NCBI GenBank assembly: GCA_039594205.1
Contig: JBCNNW010000014.1
Coordinates: 1 to 59,625, forward strand
Direction: 5' to 3'
DNA length: 59,625 nucleotides
DNA from: Pseudescherichia sp039594205
GTDB taxonomy: Bacteria > Pseudomonadota > Gammaproteobacteria > Enterobacterales > Enterobacteriaceae
Made by a program: the position numbers and the translations under genes. Of this stretch, positions 17,176 to 26,059 are shown piece by piece. Within the stretch, counting starts at the first letter, position 1, and every line of letters begins with the position of its first letter. Under the pieces are notes generated by a model. The model did not search any database. It saw only the letters and a program-made list of their open reading frames with translations, and had not been told where the DNA came from.

Positions 17176-18021
17176 ATGACAACAGCCAATTACCCAACGA
17201 TCTCGATTTACATGCCGACATGGAACCGTCAGCAGCTGGCCATCCGCGCGATTAAGTCGGTATTACGCCAGGACTACCCGCACTGGGAGATGATCGTCGT
17301 CGACGACTGCTCGGCGAACTACGAGCAACTTGAGCAGTACGTTGCGGAGTTGAACGATCCGCGCGTGACCTACGTCCGCAACGCATTCAACTCCGGGGCC
17401 TGCGCGGTACGCAACCAGGCCATTTTGCAGGCGCGGGGCCACTACATCACCGGTATCGATGACGACGACGAGTGGACGCCGAACCGCCTGTCGGTGTTTC
17501 TTGCCCATAAGCACCAGCTGGTGACCCATGCCTTCCTCTACGCCAACGACTACGTTTGCGAGGGGGAGGTCTATGCCCAGCCGGCCAGCCTGCCGCTCTA
17601 TCCAAAGTCCCCCTATTCGCGGACGCTGTTCTACAAGCGCAACATCATTGGCAACCAGGTCTTTACGCTGGCCTCGCGCTTCAAAGCCTGCCTGTTTGAC
17701 GTCGAGCTGAAGGCGGCCCAGGACTACGACATCTTCCTGCGGATGGTGGTGGAGTATGGCGAGCCGTGGAAGGTCGAGGAGGCCACGCAGATCCTGCACG
17801 TCAACCACGGAGAGATGCAGATCACCACCTCACCGAAGAAGTTCTCCGGCTACTTCCACTTCTATCGTAAGCATAAAGATAAGTTCGATCGTGCCAGCAA
17901 GAAGTACCAGCTCTTTACCCTCTACCAGATCCGCAATAAGCGGATGACCCTGCGTACGCTGCTGACCCTGTTCTCCGTGCGCAACGGCAAGCGCCTGGCT
18001 TATGGGCTACGGAGTAAATAA
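17176..18021 (+). CDS. wcaA: WcaA, colanic acid glycosyltransferase (GT2)
   Basis: 281 aa (E. coli: 279). A GT-A fold family 2 transferase that adds a sugar to the lipid-linked colanic acid unit at the cytoplasmic face of the inner membrane; its exact linkage is not readable from sequence. ISIYMPTWNRQQLAIRAIKS is the typical GT2 opening, VVDDCS the nucleotide-binding Asp pair, and TGIDDDDEW the DxD metal-binding motif near residue 95. Its stop overlaps the wcaB ATG (TAATG). Confidence 0.94.
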   Translation: MTTANYPTISIYMPTWNRQQLAIRAIKSVLRQDYPHWEMIVVDDCSANYEQLEQYVAELNDPRVTYVRNAFNSGACAVRNQAILQARGHYITGIDDDDEWTPNRLSVFLAHKHQLVTHAFLYANDYVCEGEVYAQPASLPLYPKSPYSRTLFYKRNIIGNQVFTLASRFKACLFDVELKAAQDYDIFLRMVVEYGEPWKVEEATQILHVNHGEMQITTSPKKFSGYFHFYRKHKDKFDRASKKYQLFTLYQIRNKRMTLRTLLTLFSVRNGKRLAYGLRSK

Positions 18022-18509
18022 TGCGCCTGGAGGATTTTCGCGCTAACCACTGGAGCCTGCGCCCCTGCTGCATGGTAATGGCCTACCGTATCGCACATTT
18101 CTGCTCGGTGTGGCGCAAAAAAAGCGTCATCAACAATATCTGGGCCGCGCCGGTACTGCTGCTTTACCGCTTTATTACCGAGTGCCTGTTTGGCTATGAG
18201 ATCCAGGCGGCGGCCACCATCGGACGGCGTTTTACCATCCATCACGGCTATGCCGTCGTGATCAACAAAAACGTCGTAGCCGGGGATGACTTCACTATTC
18301 GCCACGGCGTCACCATCGGCAACCGGGGCGGCGACAGTCTGGCCTGCCCGGTCATCGGTAACGGGGTAGAGCTGGGGGCGAACGTGGTCATCATTGGCGA
18401 TATCACCATTGGCAACGGCGTCACTATCGGTGCGGGCAGCGTAGTGCTGGACAGCGTGCCGGATAACGCGCTGGTGGTGGGAGAGAAAGCCCGGGTGAAG
18501 GTGAGATAA
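18021..18509 (+). CDS. wcaB: WcaB, colanic acid acetyltransferase
   Basis: 162 aa, the same as E. coli. A left-handed beta-helix acyltransferase of the CysE/LacA kind, thought to O-acetylate a sugar of the colanic acid unit. The hexapeptide repeats are clear from residue 70 onward (FTIHHGYAVVINKNVVAG, then IGNGVELGANVVIIGDITIG), with the putative catalytic His in IHHG. It starts within the wcaA stop (TAATG) and its own TAA overlaps the wcaC ATG, so translation is coupled on both sides. Confidence 0.94.
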   Translation: MRLEDFRANHWSLRPCCMVMAYRIAHFCSVWRKKSVINNIWAAPVLLLYRFITECLFGYEIQAAATIGRRFTIHHGYAVVINKNVVAGDDFTIRHGVTIGNRGGDSLACPVIGNGVELGANVVIIGDITIGNGVTIGAGSVVLDSVPDNALVVGEKARVKVR

Positions 18510-19726
18510 TGAATATTTTACAGTTTAATGTGCGTCTCGCCGAAGGGGGCGCAGCGGGCGTGGCCCTTGACCTGCATCAGCGCGCTTTACAGCAGGGGAT
18601 GCGCTCGCGCTTCGTCTACGGCTACGGTAAAGGCGGCAGGAAGAGCGTTAGCCACGACAGCTATCCAGAGGTGATCCAGCACACGCCGCGCCTGACCTCA
18701 ATTGCTAACCTGGCGCTGTTTCGTCTCTTTAACCGCGATCTGTTTGGCGATCTCAACGAACTCTATCTTGATGTGGTTCGTACCCAGGGTCCGGTGGTGC
18801 TGCACTTCCATGTAATGCACAGCTACTGGCTGAAGCTGGAGAAGGTCGTGGCATTCTGCCAGCGGATCACCGCCAGCCGACGCGACGTGACTCTGGTCTG
18901 GACCCTGCACGATCACTGGAGCGTGACCGGACGCTGTGCCTTTACCGATGGCTGCGAAGGGTGGAAAAACCACTGTCAGAGCTGCCCGACGCTGGATAAC
19001 TATCCGCCGGTGAAAGTGGATCGCGCTCATAGCCTGGTGGCGGGTAAACGGCGCCTGTTTAACGAGATGATTGCCCTCGGGTGCCACTTTATCTCTCCCA
19101 GCCAGCATGTGGCCGATGCGTTCAACAGCATCTACGGTGCGGATCGCTGCAAAATTGTTAACAACGGTATTGATGTTGCTACCGAGGCGATCCTCGCCGA
19201 GCTGCCGCTGGTAGAGCAGGGTCAGGGCGCACCCAAAATTGCCGTTGTCGCCCACGACCTGCGCTATGACGGTAAAACCAATCAGGCGCTGGTACAAAAA
19301 ATGATGGCCCCTGGCAGCGGCATTGAGCTGCACACCTTTGGCAAGTTCTCCCCCTTTGCTGGCGATAACGTCATCAACCACGGTTTTTTAACCGATAAGC
19401 GCCAGCTGATGAGCGAGCTTAACCAGATGGATGCCCTGGTGTTTAGCTCTCGGGTCGATAACTATCCGCTGATCCTGTGCGAGGCGCTGTCGATTGGGGT
19501 GCCGGTCATTGCCACCCACAGCGACGCGGCGCAGGAGGTGCTGCGCAAATCCGGTGGGAAGACCTTTAGCGAGAGCGAGGTGCTGGATCTGGTTAAGCGG
19601 CCAAAAGCGGAGATTGCCGAGGCGGTGTTTGGCACCTCGCTGGAAGCGTTCAGGGCGCGCAGCCGTCAGGCCTATAGCGGAGAGCAGATGCTGGAGGAGT
19701 ATGTCGCGTTCTATCAGAGTCTGTAG
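18509..19726 (+). CDS. wcaC: WcaC, colanic acid glycosyltransferase (GT4)
   Basis: 405 aa, the same as E. coli. A GT-B fold family 4 transferase acting on the lipid-linked colanic acid intermediate in the cytoplasm. The N-terminal acceptor half opens NILQFNVRLAEGGAAGVALD. The C-terminal donor half has the conserved segment RVDNYPLILCEALSIGVPVIA, near residue 315-335. A cysteine-rich patch (CAFTDGCEGWKNHCQSCPTL) near residue 150 is typical of this subfamily. The 3' end overlaps wcaD by 26 bp in a different frame. Confidence 0.94.
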   Translation: MNILQFNVRLAEGGAAGVALDLHQRALQQGMRSRFVYGYGKGGRKSVSHDSYPEVIQHTPRLTSIANLALFRLFNRDLFGDLNELYLDVVRTQGPVVLHFHVMHSYWLKLEKVVAFCQRITASRRDVTLVWTLHDHWSVTGRCAFTDGCEGWKNHCQSCPTLDNYPPVKVDRAHSLVAGKRRLFNEMIALGCHFISPSQHVADAFNSIYGADRCKIVNNGIDVATEAILAELPLVEQGQGAPKIAVVAHDLRYDGKTNQALVQKMMAPGSGIELHTFGKFSPFAGDNVINHGFLTDKRQLMSELNQMDALVFSSRVDNYPLILCEALSIGVPVIATHSDAAQEVLRKSGGKTFSESEVLDLVKRPKAEIAEAVFGTSLEAFRARSRQAYSGEQMLEEYVAFYQSL

Positions 19727-20921
19727 CTATCTGCTGCTGCCGCTGACCTACCTGCTGGTCAACGTCAAAATAGCCCAGCTGGGGGAGAGCTTCCCCATTA
19801 CTATCGTCACCTTTTTACCGGTGCTGCTGCTGCTCTTCGTCGATAAGATCAGCGTTAAGAAGCTGCTGATTGCGCTGGGGATCGGTGCCGGGCTGACGGT
19901 CTTCAACTACCTGTTTGGCCGCTCGTTTAACGCCAGTAAGTATGCCACCTCTACGCTGCTGTTTATCAACATTGTGATTATCATCGGCATGGTGTGGAGC
20001 ATTCGTTTTAAGGTCGTCTCGCCGCATAACTACCGTAAAATTTTGCGCTTCTTCTACCTGGTCGTTGGACTGATTGTTGCCCTGGCGGCGATGGAGATGG
20101 CGCAGATTATTCTCACCGGCGGCAGCAGCCTGATGGAGACCATTTCAAAATATCTGATCTACTCCAACAGCTACGTTTTGAATTTTATCAAGTTCGGCGG
20201 CAAGCGAACCACGGCGCTCTATTTTGAACCCGCTTTCTTCGCTCTGGCATTAATCTCAATTTGGCTCAGTATCAAACAGTTTGGTATCAAGACCCCTAAA
20301 ACTGATGGTATGATTCTGGCAGGGATAGTTCTTTCAGGATCTTTCTCCGGCGTAATGACCTTCATTCTTTTTTATTTGCTGGAGTGGGCCTTTCAGTACC
20401 TGAATAAAGAGGCGATTAAGAAGAAACTGCCGTTAGCAATAATATCGTTGGCCGTTTTTATGGTCGGTGTCGTGTTTGCATTTCCGTATATTTCCGAACG
20501 ACTCGGCGATCTCGGTACGGAAGGCTCCTCTTCCTATTATCGAATCATCGGTCCGCTGGCGATGGTCGGCAGCGCATTAACTAATATCGACGGCGCGGTA
20601 CGGTTTGGATCGCTTTATGAATATGTTGCATCATTCGGAATCTTTAACGGTGCGGACGTCGGAAAAACAATAGACAATGGCCTGTATCTGTTGATTATTT
20701 ATTTTTCCTGGTGCGCCGTAGTACTGACCATTTGGTACATGAGTAAAGTCTTAAAAATGATGATCAACGCATTTGGTAATAATCAGAATTATCGTGTTCA
20801 GCTTTATCTTTTTATGCCGGTGTCGCTCTTTTTTACCGGTTCGATTTTTAGCCCGGAATACGCATTCTTGATCGTTTGCCCGTTTATTTTGCGCAAGGCG
20901 CTAAATATTACTCAATCCTGA
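19701..20921 (+). CDS. wcaD: WcaD, colanic acid polymerase (Wzy)
   Basis: 406 aa (E. coli: 405). A multi-spanning inner-membrane protein with about 10-11 hydrophobic segments, taken as the Wzy-type polymerase that joins flipped colanic acid units in the periplasm. I chose the start at MSRSIRVCSYLLLPL (19701), which aligns with the E. coli protein and lies inside the last 26 bp of wcaC. The longer open frame upstream is the out-of-frame reading of wcaC. The extended periplasmic loop holds GTEGSSSYYRI. Codon use becomes more AT-rich in its 3' half, a mild contrast with the flanking genes. Confidence 0.94.
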   Translation: MSRSIRVCSYLLLPLTYLLVNVKIAQLGESFPITIVTFLPVLLLLFVDKISVKKLLIALGIGAGLTVFNYLFGRSFNASKYATSTLLFINIVIIIGMVWSIRFKVVSPHNYRKILRFFYLVVGLIVALAAMEMAQIILTGGSSLMETISKYLIYSNSYVLNFIKFGGKRTTALYFEPAFFALALISIWLSIKQFGIKTPKTDGMILAGIVLSGSFSGVMTFILFYLLEWAFQYLNKEAIKKKLPLAIISLAVFMVGVVFAFPYISERLGDLGTEGSSSYYRIIGPLAMVGSALTNIDGAVRFGSLYEYVASFGIFNGADVGKTIDNGLYLLIIYFSWCAVVLTIWYMSKVLKMMINAFGNNQNYRVQLYLFMPVSLFFTGSIFSPEYAFLIVCPFILRKALNITQS

Positions 20922-20933
20922 CGAGGTTAAAAC

Positions 20934-21680
20934 ATGCTGCTCAGTGTCATTACCGTTGCCTTCCGTAACTATGCGGGCGTGGTGAAAACGCATGCCTCAC
21001 TGGCCCACCTGGCGCGGGCAACAGATATCACTTTTGAGTGGATTGTGGTGGACGGCGGCTCTAACGACGGCACCCGGGAATTTCTGGAAAATCTCAACGG
21101 CCAGTATAACTTACGCTTTGTTAGCGAAAAGGATAACGGCATCTATGACGCCATGAACAAGGGCGTTGCGCTGGCCGAAGGGCGTTTTGCTCTGTTTCTG
21201 AACTCGGGCGATATCTTCCACGAGGATGTCGCCGACGTGGTCCGCCAGCTGGCGGACGAACGTGAAAAGGCGATGTATATCGGCGACGCGCTGCTGGACT
21301 TTGGCGACGGGACAAAAATACGCCGCAGCGCTAAACACGGCTGGTATATTTATCACAGCCTGCCTGCCAGTCATCAGGCGATCTTTTTTCCGGTGAGCGG
21401 ATTAAAAACGTACCCCTACGATCTGCAATATAAGGTGTCATCGGATTATGCGCTGGCCGCAAGAATGTTTAAAGCGGGATATCCTTTTAAACGTGTAAAG
21501 GGGCTGGTGTCTGAATTTTCCATGGGCGGCGTCTCAACGTCTAATAATCTTGAGCTGTGCGAGGATGCGCGGAAAGTCCAGCGGAAGATATTGCGCGTGC
21601 CCGGCTTCTGGGCGCAGCTCTCATATTTCTTACGCGTGCGGACCACGGGAAAGACAAAAGCCTTATATCACAAAGCCTAA
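20934..21680 (+). CDS. wcaE: WcaE, colanic acid glycosyltransferase (GT2)
   Basis: 248 aa, the same as E. coli. A short GT-A family 2 transferase: LLSVITVAFRNYAGVVKTH opens the fold, VVDGGSNDGTREFL is the nucleotide-binding turn, and FLNSGDIFHED carries the DxD-equivalent acidic site. It probably transfers one hexose or fucose in the colanic acid unit; the linkage cannot be assigned here. It lies 12 bp after wcaD behind GAGG. Confidence 0.93.
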   Translation: MLLSVITVAFRNYAGVVKTHASLAHLARATDITFEWIVVDGGSNDGTREFLENLNGQYNLRFVSEKDNGIYDAMNKGVALAEGRFALFLNSGDIFHEDVADVVRQLADEREKAMYIGDALLDFGDGTKIRRSAKHGWYIYHSLPASHQAIFFPVSGLKTYPYDLQYKVSSDYALAARMFKAGYPFKRVKGLVSEFSMGGVSTSNNLELCEDARKVQRKILRVPGFWAQLSYFLRVRTTGKTKALYHKA

Positions 21681-21695
21681 ATATAAGGGATAACC

Positions 21696-22244
21696 ATGCA
21701 GGATCTAAAAGGATTCTCGGTGCCAAAGGGGTTCCGAGGGGCTGGCGCTATTAAAGTCCAGCTGTGGTGGGCGGTGCAGGCTACATTATTTGCCTGGTCG
21801 CCGCAGGTAATGTATCGCTGGCGGGCATTTTTATTGCGTCTCTTTGGCGCAAAAATCGGAAAAAACGTAGTCATCCGCCCATCGGTAAAAATTACTTATC
21901 CGTGGAAATTGACTCTCGGAGACTATAGCTGGGTAGGGGACGAAGCCGTTTTATATACGCTGGGTGAGATTATCCTTGGCGCAAATTCGGTAGTGTCACA
22001 AAAGTGTTATTTGTGTACCGGCAGTCACGACTATTTAAGCGCGCATTTTGCTATTAACGCGACGCCTATCGTGATTGGCGAGAAGTGCTGGCTGGCAACG
22101 GATGTGTTTGTTGCCCCAGGGGTCACGATTGGTAACGGCACGGTGGTCGGGGCGCGAAGCAGCGTTTTTAAATCGCTCCCGGCCAATGCCGTCTGCCGTG
22201 GCAATCCCGCAGTGGTGATACGCGAACGCGTAGAAACTGAATAA
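21696..22244 (+). CDS. wcaF: WcaF, colanic acid O-acetyltransferase
   Basis: 182 aa, the same as E. coli. A left-handed beta-helix acyltransferase of the LbH/NodL type. The N-terminal part is amphipathic and basic (LWWAVQATLFAWSPQVMYRW), suggesting membrane association. The hexapeptide core runs from IGKNVVIRPSVKI to VVGARSSVFK, with the catalytic-type His in CTGSHDYLS. In E. coli, WcaF acetylates the first fucose of the lipid-linked unit. It is 15 bp after wcaE, and gmd follows after 27 bp. Confidence 0.93.
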   Translation: MQDLKGFSVPKGFRGAGAIKVQLWWAVQATLFAWSPQVMYRWRAFLLRLFGAKIGKNVVIRPSVKITYPWKLTLGDYSWVGDEAVLYTLGEIILGANSVVSQKCYLCTGSHDYLSAHFAINATPIVIGEKCWLATDVFVAPGVTIGNGTVVGARSSVFKSLPANAVCRGNPAVVIRERVETE

Positions 22245-22271
22245 TTTCTGATAAGTCTGGAGAAAATAACT

Positions 22272-23393
22272 ATGTCTAAAGTCGCTCTCATCACCGGCGT
22301 GACCGGGCAGGATGGCTCTTACCTGGCGGAACTGCTGCTGGAGAAAGGCTACGAGGTTCACGGTATCAAACGTCGCGCCTCTTCGTTTAACACTGAACGC
22401 GTGGACCACATCTATCAGGATCCGCACGCCAGCAACCCGAAATTCCATCTGCACTATGGCGATTTGACCGACAGCTCCAACCTCACCCGCATCCTGCAGG
22501 AAGTGCAGCCGGACGAGGTGTACAACCTGGGGGCGATGAGCCACGTAGCGGTCTCCTTTGAGTCGCCGGAATATACCGCCGACGTTGACGGTATGGGCAC
22601 CCTGCGCCTGCTGGAGGCGATCCGCTTCCTCGGCCTTGAGAAGAAAACCCGCTTCTACCAGGCCTCCACCTCTGAGCTGTATGGTCTGGTGCAGGAGACC
22701 CCGCAGAAAGAGACCACGCCGTTCTACCCGCGCTCACCGTATGCGGTAGCCAAGCTCTACGCCTACTGGATCACCGTTAACTACCGTGAATCCTACGGCA
22801 TGTACGCCTGCAACGGTATTCTGTTCAACCACGAATCCCCGCGCCGCGGCGAGACCTTCGTAACCCGTAAAATCACCCGCGGCATTGCCAACATTGCCCA
22901 GGGCCTTGAGTCCTGCCTCTATCTCGGCAACATGGACTCCCTGCGTGACTGGGGCCATGCCAAAGACTACGTGAAGATGCAGTGGATGATGCTGCAGCAG
23001 GATCACCCGGAAGATTTCGTTATCGCTACCGGCGTGCAGTACTCGGTGCGCCAGTTCGTTGAGATGGCTGCTGCGCAGCTGGGTATCAAGCTGCGCTTTG
23101 AAGGCACCGGCGTAGATGAGAAGGGTATTGTTGTTTCGGTCACCGGCCATGATGCACCGGGCGTGAAGGCGGGCGACGTAATTGTTGCCGTCGATCCGCG
23201 CTACTTCCGTCCGGCAGAGGTTGAAACCCTGCTCGGCGATCCGACCAAAGCGCACGAGAAGCTGGGCTGGAAGCCGGAAACCACCCTGCAGGAGATGGTC
23301 TCTGAGATGGTCGCCAAGGATCTGGAAGCCGCTAAGAAGCACTCGCTGCTGAAGTCCCACGGCTACGAGGTTGCCATCGCGCTGGAGTCCTGA
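22272..23393 (+). CDS. gmd: Gmd, GDP-mannose 4,6-dehydratase
   Basis: 373 aa, the same as E. coli. It converts GDP-mannose to GDP-4-keto-6-deoxymannose, the first committed step to GDP-L-fucose for colanic acid. An extended SDR with the NADP loop TGVTGQDGSYLAE at residues 8-20, a catalytic STSE segment (YQASTSELYG), and YAVAKLYAYW with the Tyr-x3-Lys pair. Very close to E. coli along its whole length. Two bases separate it from fcl, the next enzyme in the path. Confidence 0.98.
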   Translation: MSKVALITGVTGQDGSYLAELLLEKGYEVHGIKRRASSFNTERVDHIYQDPHASNPKFHLHYGDLTDSSNLTRILQEVQPDEVYNLGAMSHVAVSFESPEYTADVDGMGTLRLLEAIRFLGLEKKTRFYQASTSELYGLVQETPQKETTPFYPRSPYAVAKLYAYWITVNYRESYGMYACNGILFNHESPRRGETFVTRKITRGIANIAQGLESCLYLGNMDSLRDWGHAKDYVKMQWMMLQQDHPEDFVIATGVQYSVRQFVEMAAAQLGIKLRFEGTGVDEKGIVVSVTGHDAPGVKAGDVIVAVDPRYFRPAEVETLLGDPTKAHEKLGWKPETTLQEMVSEMVAKDLEAAKKHSLLKSHGYEVAIALES

Positions 23394-23395
23394 GC

Positions 23396-24361
23396 ATGAG
23401 TAAACAACGTATCTTTGTAGCTGGCCATCGCGGCATGGTGGGGTCAGCTATCGTGCGCCAGCTGGAGCAGCGCGGTAACGTCGAGCTGATCCTGCGCACC
23501 CGTGATGAGCTGAACCTGCTGGATGCGGCCGCCGTAAACGCCTTTTTCGCCGACCAGCGGATCGATCAGGTCTACCTGGCGGCGGCGAAGGTGGGCGGGA
23601 TTGTGGCAAACAATACGTATCCGGCTGACTTCATCTACGAAAACATGATGATCGAGAGCAACATCATTCACGCTGCGCATACGCACGGCGTGAACAAGCT
23701 GCTGTTCCTCGGCTCCTCCTGTATCTATCCGAAGCTCGCCACCCAGCCGATCGCCGAGAGCGAGCTGCTGCAGGGGACGCTGGAAGCCACTAATGAACCG
23801 TACGCCATTGCCAAAATTGCCGGGATCAAGCTGTGTGAATCCTACAACCGTCAGCATGGCCGCGATTACCGCTCGGTGATGCCGACCAACCTGTACGGTC
23901 CGCATGACAACTTCCACCCCAGCAACTCCCACGTCATCCCGGCGCTGCTGCGACGCTTTCATGAGGCGGCCGAGCAGAACGCCACCGACGTGGTGGTGTG
24001 GGGCAGCGGTACGCCGATGCGCGAGTTTCTGCACGTCGATGATATGGCGGCGGCCAGCATTCATGTGATGGAGCTGGATCGCGAGGTGTGGCTGGAGAAC
24101 ACCGAGCCGATGCTATCGCACATCAACGTCGGTACCGGCGTTGACTGCACCATCCGCGAGCTGGCGCAGACCCTTGCCCAGGTGACGGGCTTCAAGGGCC
24201 GGGTGGTCTTTGATGCCTCGAAACCCGACGGTACGCCGCGCAAGCTGCTGGACGTGTCGCGCCTGCATGCGCTGGGCTGGCGCCATGAGATCTCGCTGGA
24301 GCAGGGGCTGGCCAGCACCTACCAGTGGTTCCTTGAAAACCAGCACCGTTTCCGGGGGTAG
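23396..24361 (+). CDS. fcl: Fcl, GDP-L-fucose synthase
   Basis: 321 aa, the same as E. coli Fcl (WcaG). An epimerase/reductase that turns GDP-4-keto-6-deoxymannose into GDP-L-fucose with NADPH. The NADP loop GHRGMVGSAI is at residues 10-19; LGSSCIYPK holds the catalytic Ser and Cys, and YAIAKIAGIKLCE the Tyr-x3-Lys. C-terminal motif VGTGVDCTIREL. Two bases after gmd and two before gmm, so these genes are tightly co-translated. Confidence 0.97.
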   Translation: MSKQRIFVAGHRGMVGSAIVRQLEQRGNVELILRTRDELNLLDAAAVNAFFADQRIDQVYLAAAKVGGIVANNTYPADFIYENMMIESNIIHAAHTHGVNKLLFLGSSCIYPKLATQPIAESELLQGTLEATNEPYAIAKIAGIKLCESYNRQHGRDYRSVMPTNLYGPHDNFHPSNSHVIPALLRRFHEAAEQNATDVVVWGSGTPMREFLHVDDMAAASIHVMELDREVWLENTEPMLSHINVGTGVDCTIRELAQTLAQVTGFKGRVVFDASKPDGTPRKLLDVSRLHALGWRHEISLEQGLASTYQWFLENQHRFRG

Positions 24362-24363
24362 GC

Positions 24364-24837
24364 ATGTTTTTAAGTCAGGAAGATTTTGCCACCGTGGTGC
24401 GCTCTACGCCGCTGATCTCTATCGATCTGATCGTCGAGAATGCGGATGGCGAGTTTCTACTGGGCAAGCGGACCAACCGCCCGGCACAGGGCTTCTGGTT
24501 TGTACCCGGCGGGCGCGTGCAGAAAGATGAGCCGCTGGCCCAGGCGTTTGAACGCCTGACGCTGGCCGAGCTTGGCCTGCGTCTGCCGCTGGCGGCGGGG
24601 GAGTTTTACGGCGTCTGGCAGCACTTCTATGACGACAACTTCTCCGGGACTGACTTTAGCACCCACTACATCGTGCTCGGCTTCCGCCTGACGGTAAATC
24701 AGGCGGATCTGGCCCTGCCGGATGCGCAGCACGAGGCGTACCGCTGGTTAACCCCAGCGGCGCTGCTTGCCGACGAGAAGGTGCACGATAACAGCCGGGC
24801 CTATTTTCTCGCCGATCGTCAGGCGGTAGGTCTATGA
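24364..24837 (+). CDS. gmm: Gmm, GDP-mannose mannosyl hydrolase (Nudix)
   Basis: 157 aa (E. coli: 159-160). It hydrolyses GDP-mannose and GDP-glucose to GDP and sugar, and may balance the GDP-sugar pool. The Nudix-like box reads GRVQKDEPLAQAFERLTLA and departs from the usual REUxEE core, as is known for this subfamily, which inverts at the sugar carbon instead of cutting the pyrophosphate. VPGGRV precedes it. The C-terminus differs from E. coli and is slightly shorter. Its TGA overlaps the wcaI ATG by four bases. Confidence 0.94.
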   Translation: MFLSQEDFATVVRSTPLISIDLIVENADGEFLLGKRTNRPAQGFWFVPGGRVQKDEPLAQAFERLTLAELGLRLPLAAGEFYGVWQHFYDDNFSGTDFSTHYIVLGFRLTVNQADLALPDAQHEAYRWLTPAALLADEKVHDNSRAYFLADRQAVGL

Positions 24838-26057
24838 AAATATTAGTTTACGGCATCAACTACTCGCCGGAGCTTACCGGCATCGGCAAGTACACCGGCG
24901 AGATGGTGGAGTGGATGGCCCGCCAGGGTCATGACGTGCGGGTCATCACCGCGCCGCCCTACTATCCGGACTGGAAGGTAGGCGAACGCTACTCGGCCTG
25001 GCGCTATCGCCGGGAAGAGGGGGCGGCGACCGTATGGCGCTGCCCGCTCTATGTCCCGAAGCAGCCTTCGACTATCAAGCGGCTGATTCACCTCGGCAGC
25101 TTTGCCTTGAGCAGCCTTTTCCCGCTGCTGGCCCAGCGCCGCTGGAAGCCGGATCGCATCATTGGCGTGGTGCCGACCCTGTTCTGCACCCCGGGGATGC
25201 GCCTGCTGGCGAAGCTCTCCGGCGCGCGCACGCTGCTGCACATTCAGGACTACGAAGTGGATGCCATGCTCGGCCTCGGAATGGCAGGCAAAGGTAAGGG
25301 CGGCAAGGTGGCGAAGCTCGCCAGCGCCTTCGAGCGCAGTGGCCTGCTTGGGGTGGATAACGTCTCTACCATCTCCCGTTCGATGATGAACAAAGCCCGG
25401 GAGAAGGGTGTTGCTGAAGAGCGGGTTATCTTCTTCCCCAACTGGTCAGAAGTGGCGCGCTTTCGCGACGTCAGCGAGAGCGAAGTGGTCCGGCTGCGGA
25501 CCTCTCTCGGCCTGCCAGACGATAAAAGAGTCATTCTCTACTCAGGCAACATCGGCGAGAAGCAGGGCCTGGAGAGCGTGATTGAGGCCGCTGAGCGTCT
25601 GCGCGACCGGCCATGGCTGTTTGTCATTGTCGGCCAGGGCGGCGGCAAGGCGCGGCTGGAAAAACTGGCTGCCGAGCGCGGACTGGACAACGTCAAATTC
25701 TTCCCGCTGCAGCCTTACGAGGCGCTGCCAGCGCTCTTAAAAATGGGTGATTGCCATCTGGTGATCCAGAAGCGCGGCGCGGCGGACGCGGTACTGCCCT
25801 CCAAGCTTACCAATATTCTGGCGGTGGGCGGTAACGCGGTGATTACAGCCGAAGCGGATACCGAACTGGGTCAGCTCTGTACTGCCTTTCCGGGTATTGC
25901 CGTCTGCGTTGAGCCTGAGTCGGTGGACGCGCTGGTGAGCGGAATTGAGCAGGCGCTGGTCATGCCAAAAAACAACACGGTGGCACGTGAATATGCCGAA
26001 CGCACGCTCGAAAAAGAGAGCGTGTTGAGCCAATTTATTGCCGATATCCAGGGATAA
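24834..26057 (+). CDS. wcaI: WcaI, colanic acid fucosyl/glycosyltransferase (GT4)
   Basis: 407 aa, the same as E. coli. A GT-B transferase. MKILVYGINYSPELTGIGKY is the glycine-rich opening typical of WcaI, and the donor half holds ILYSGNIGEKQGLESVIEAA. The usual E-x7-E motif is not obvious. In E. coli, WcaI adds fucose to the lipid-linked glucose, the second step of the unit. It starts in a 4-bp ATGA overlap with gmm and ends two bases before cpsB. Confidence 0.93.
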   Translation: MKILVYGINYSPELTGIGKYTGEMVEWMARQGHDVRVITAPPYYPDWKVGERYSAWRYRREEGAATVWRCPLYVPKQPSTIKRLIHLGSFALSSLFPLLAQRRWKPDRIIGVVPTLFCTPGMRLLAKLSGARTLLHIQDYEVDAMLGLGMAGKGKGGKVAKLASAFERSGLLGVDNVSTISRSMMNKAREKGVAEERVIFFPNWSEVARFRDVSESEVVRLRTSLGLPDDKRVILYSGNIGEKQGLESVIEAAERLRDRPWLFVIVGQGGGKARLEKLAAERGLDNVKFFPLQPYEALPALLKMGDCHLVIQKRGAADAVLPSKLTNILAVGGNAVITAEADTELGQLCTAFPGIAVCVEPESVDALVSGIEQALVMPKNNTVAREYAERTLEKESVLSQFIADIQG

Positions 26058-26059
26058 TT

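Noticed and set aside
19494..19700. N-terminal extension of wcaD by 69 residues
   Set aside because: It is an out-of-frame reading of wcaC and does not resemble WcaD.
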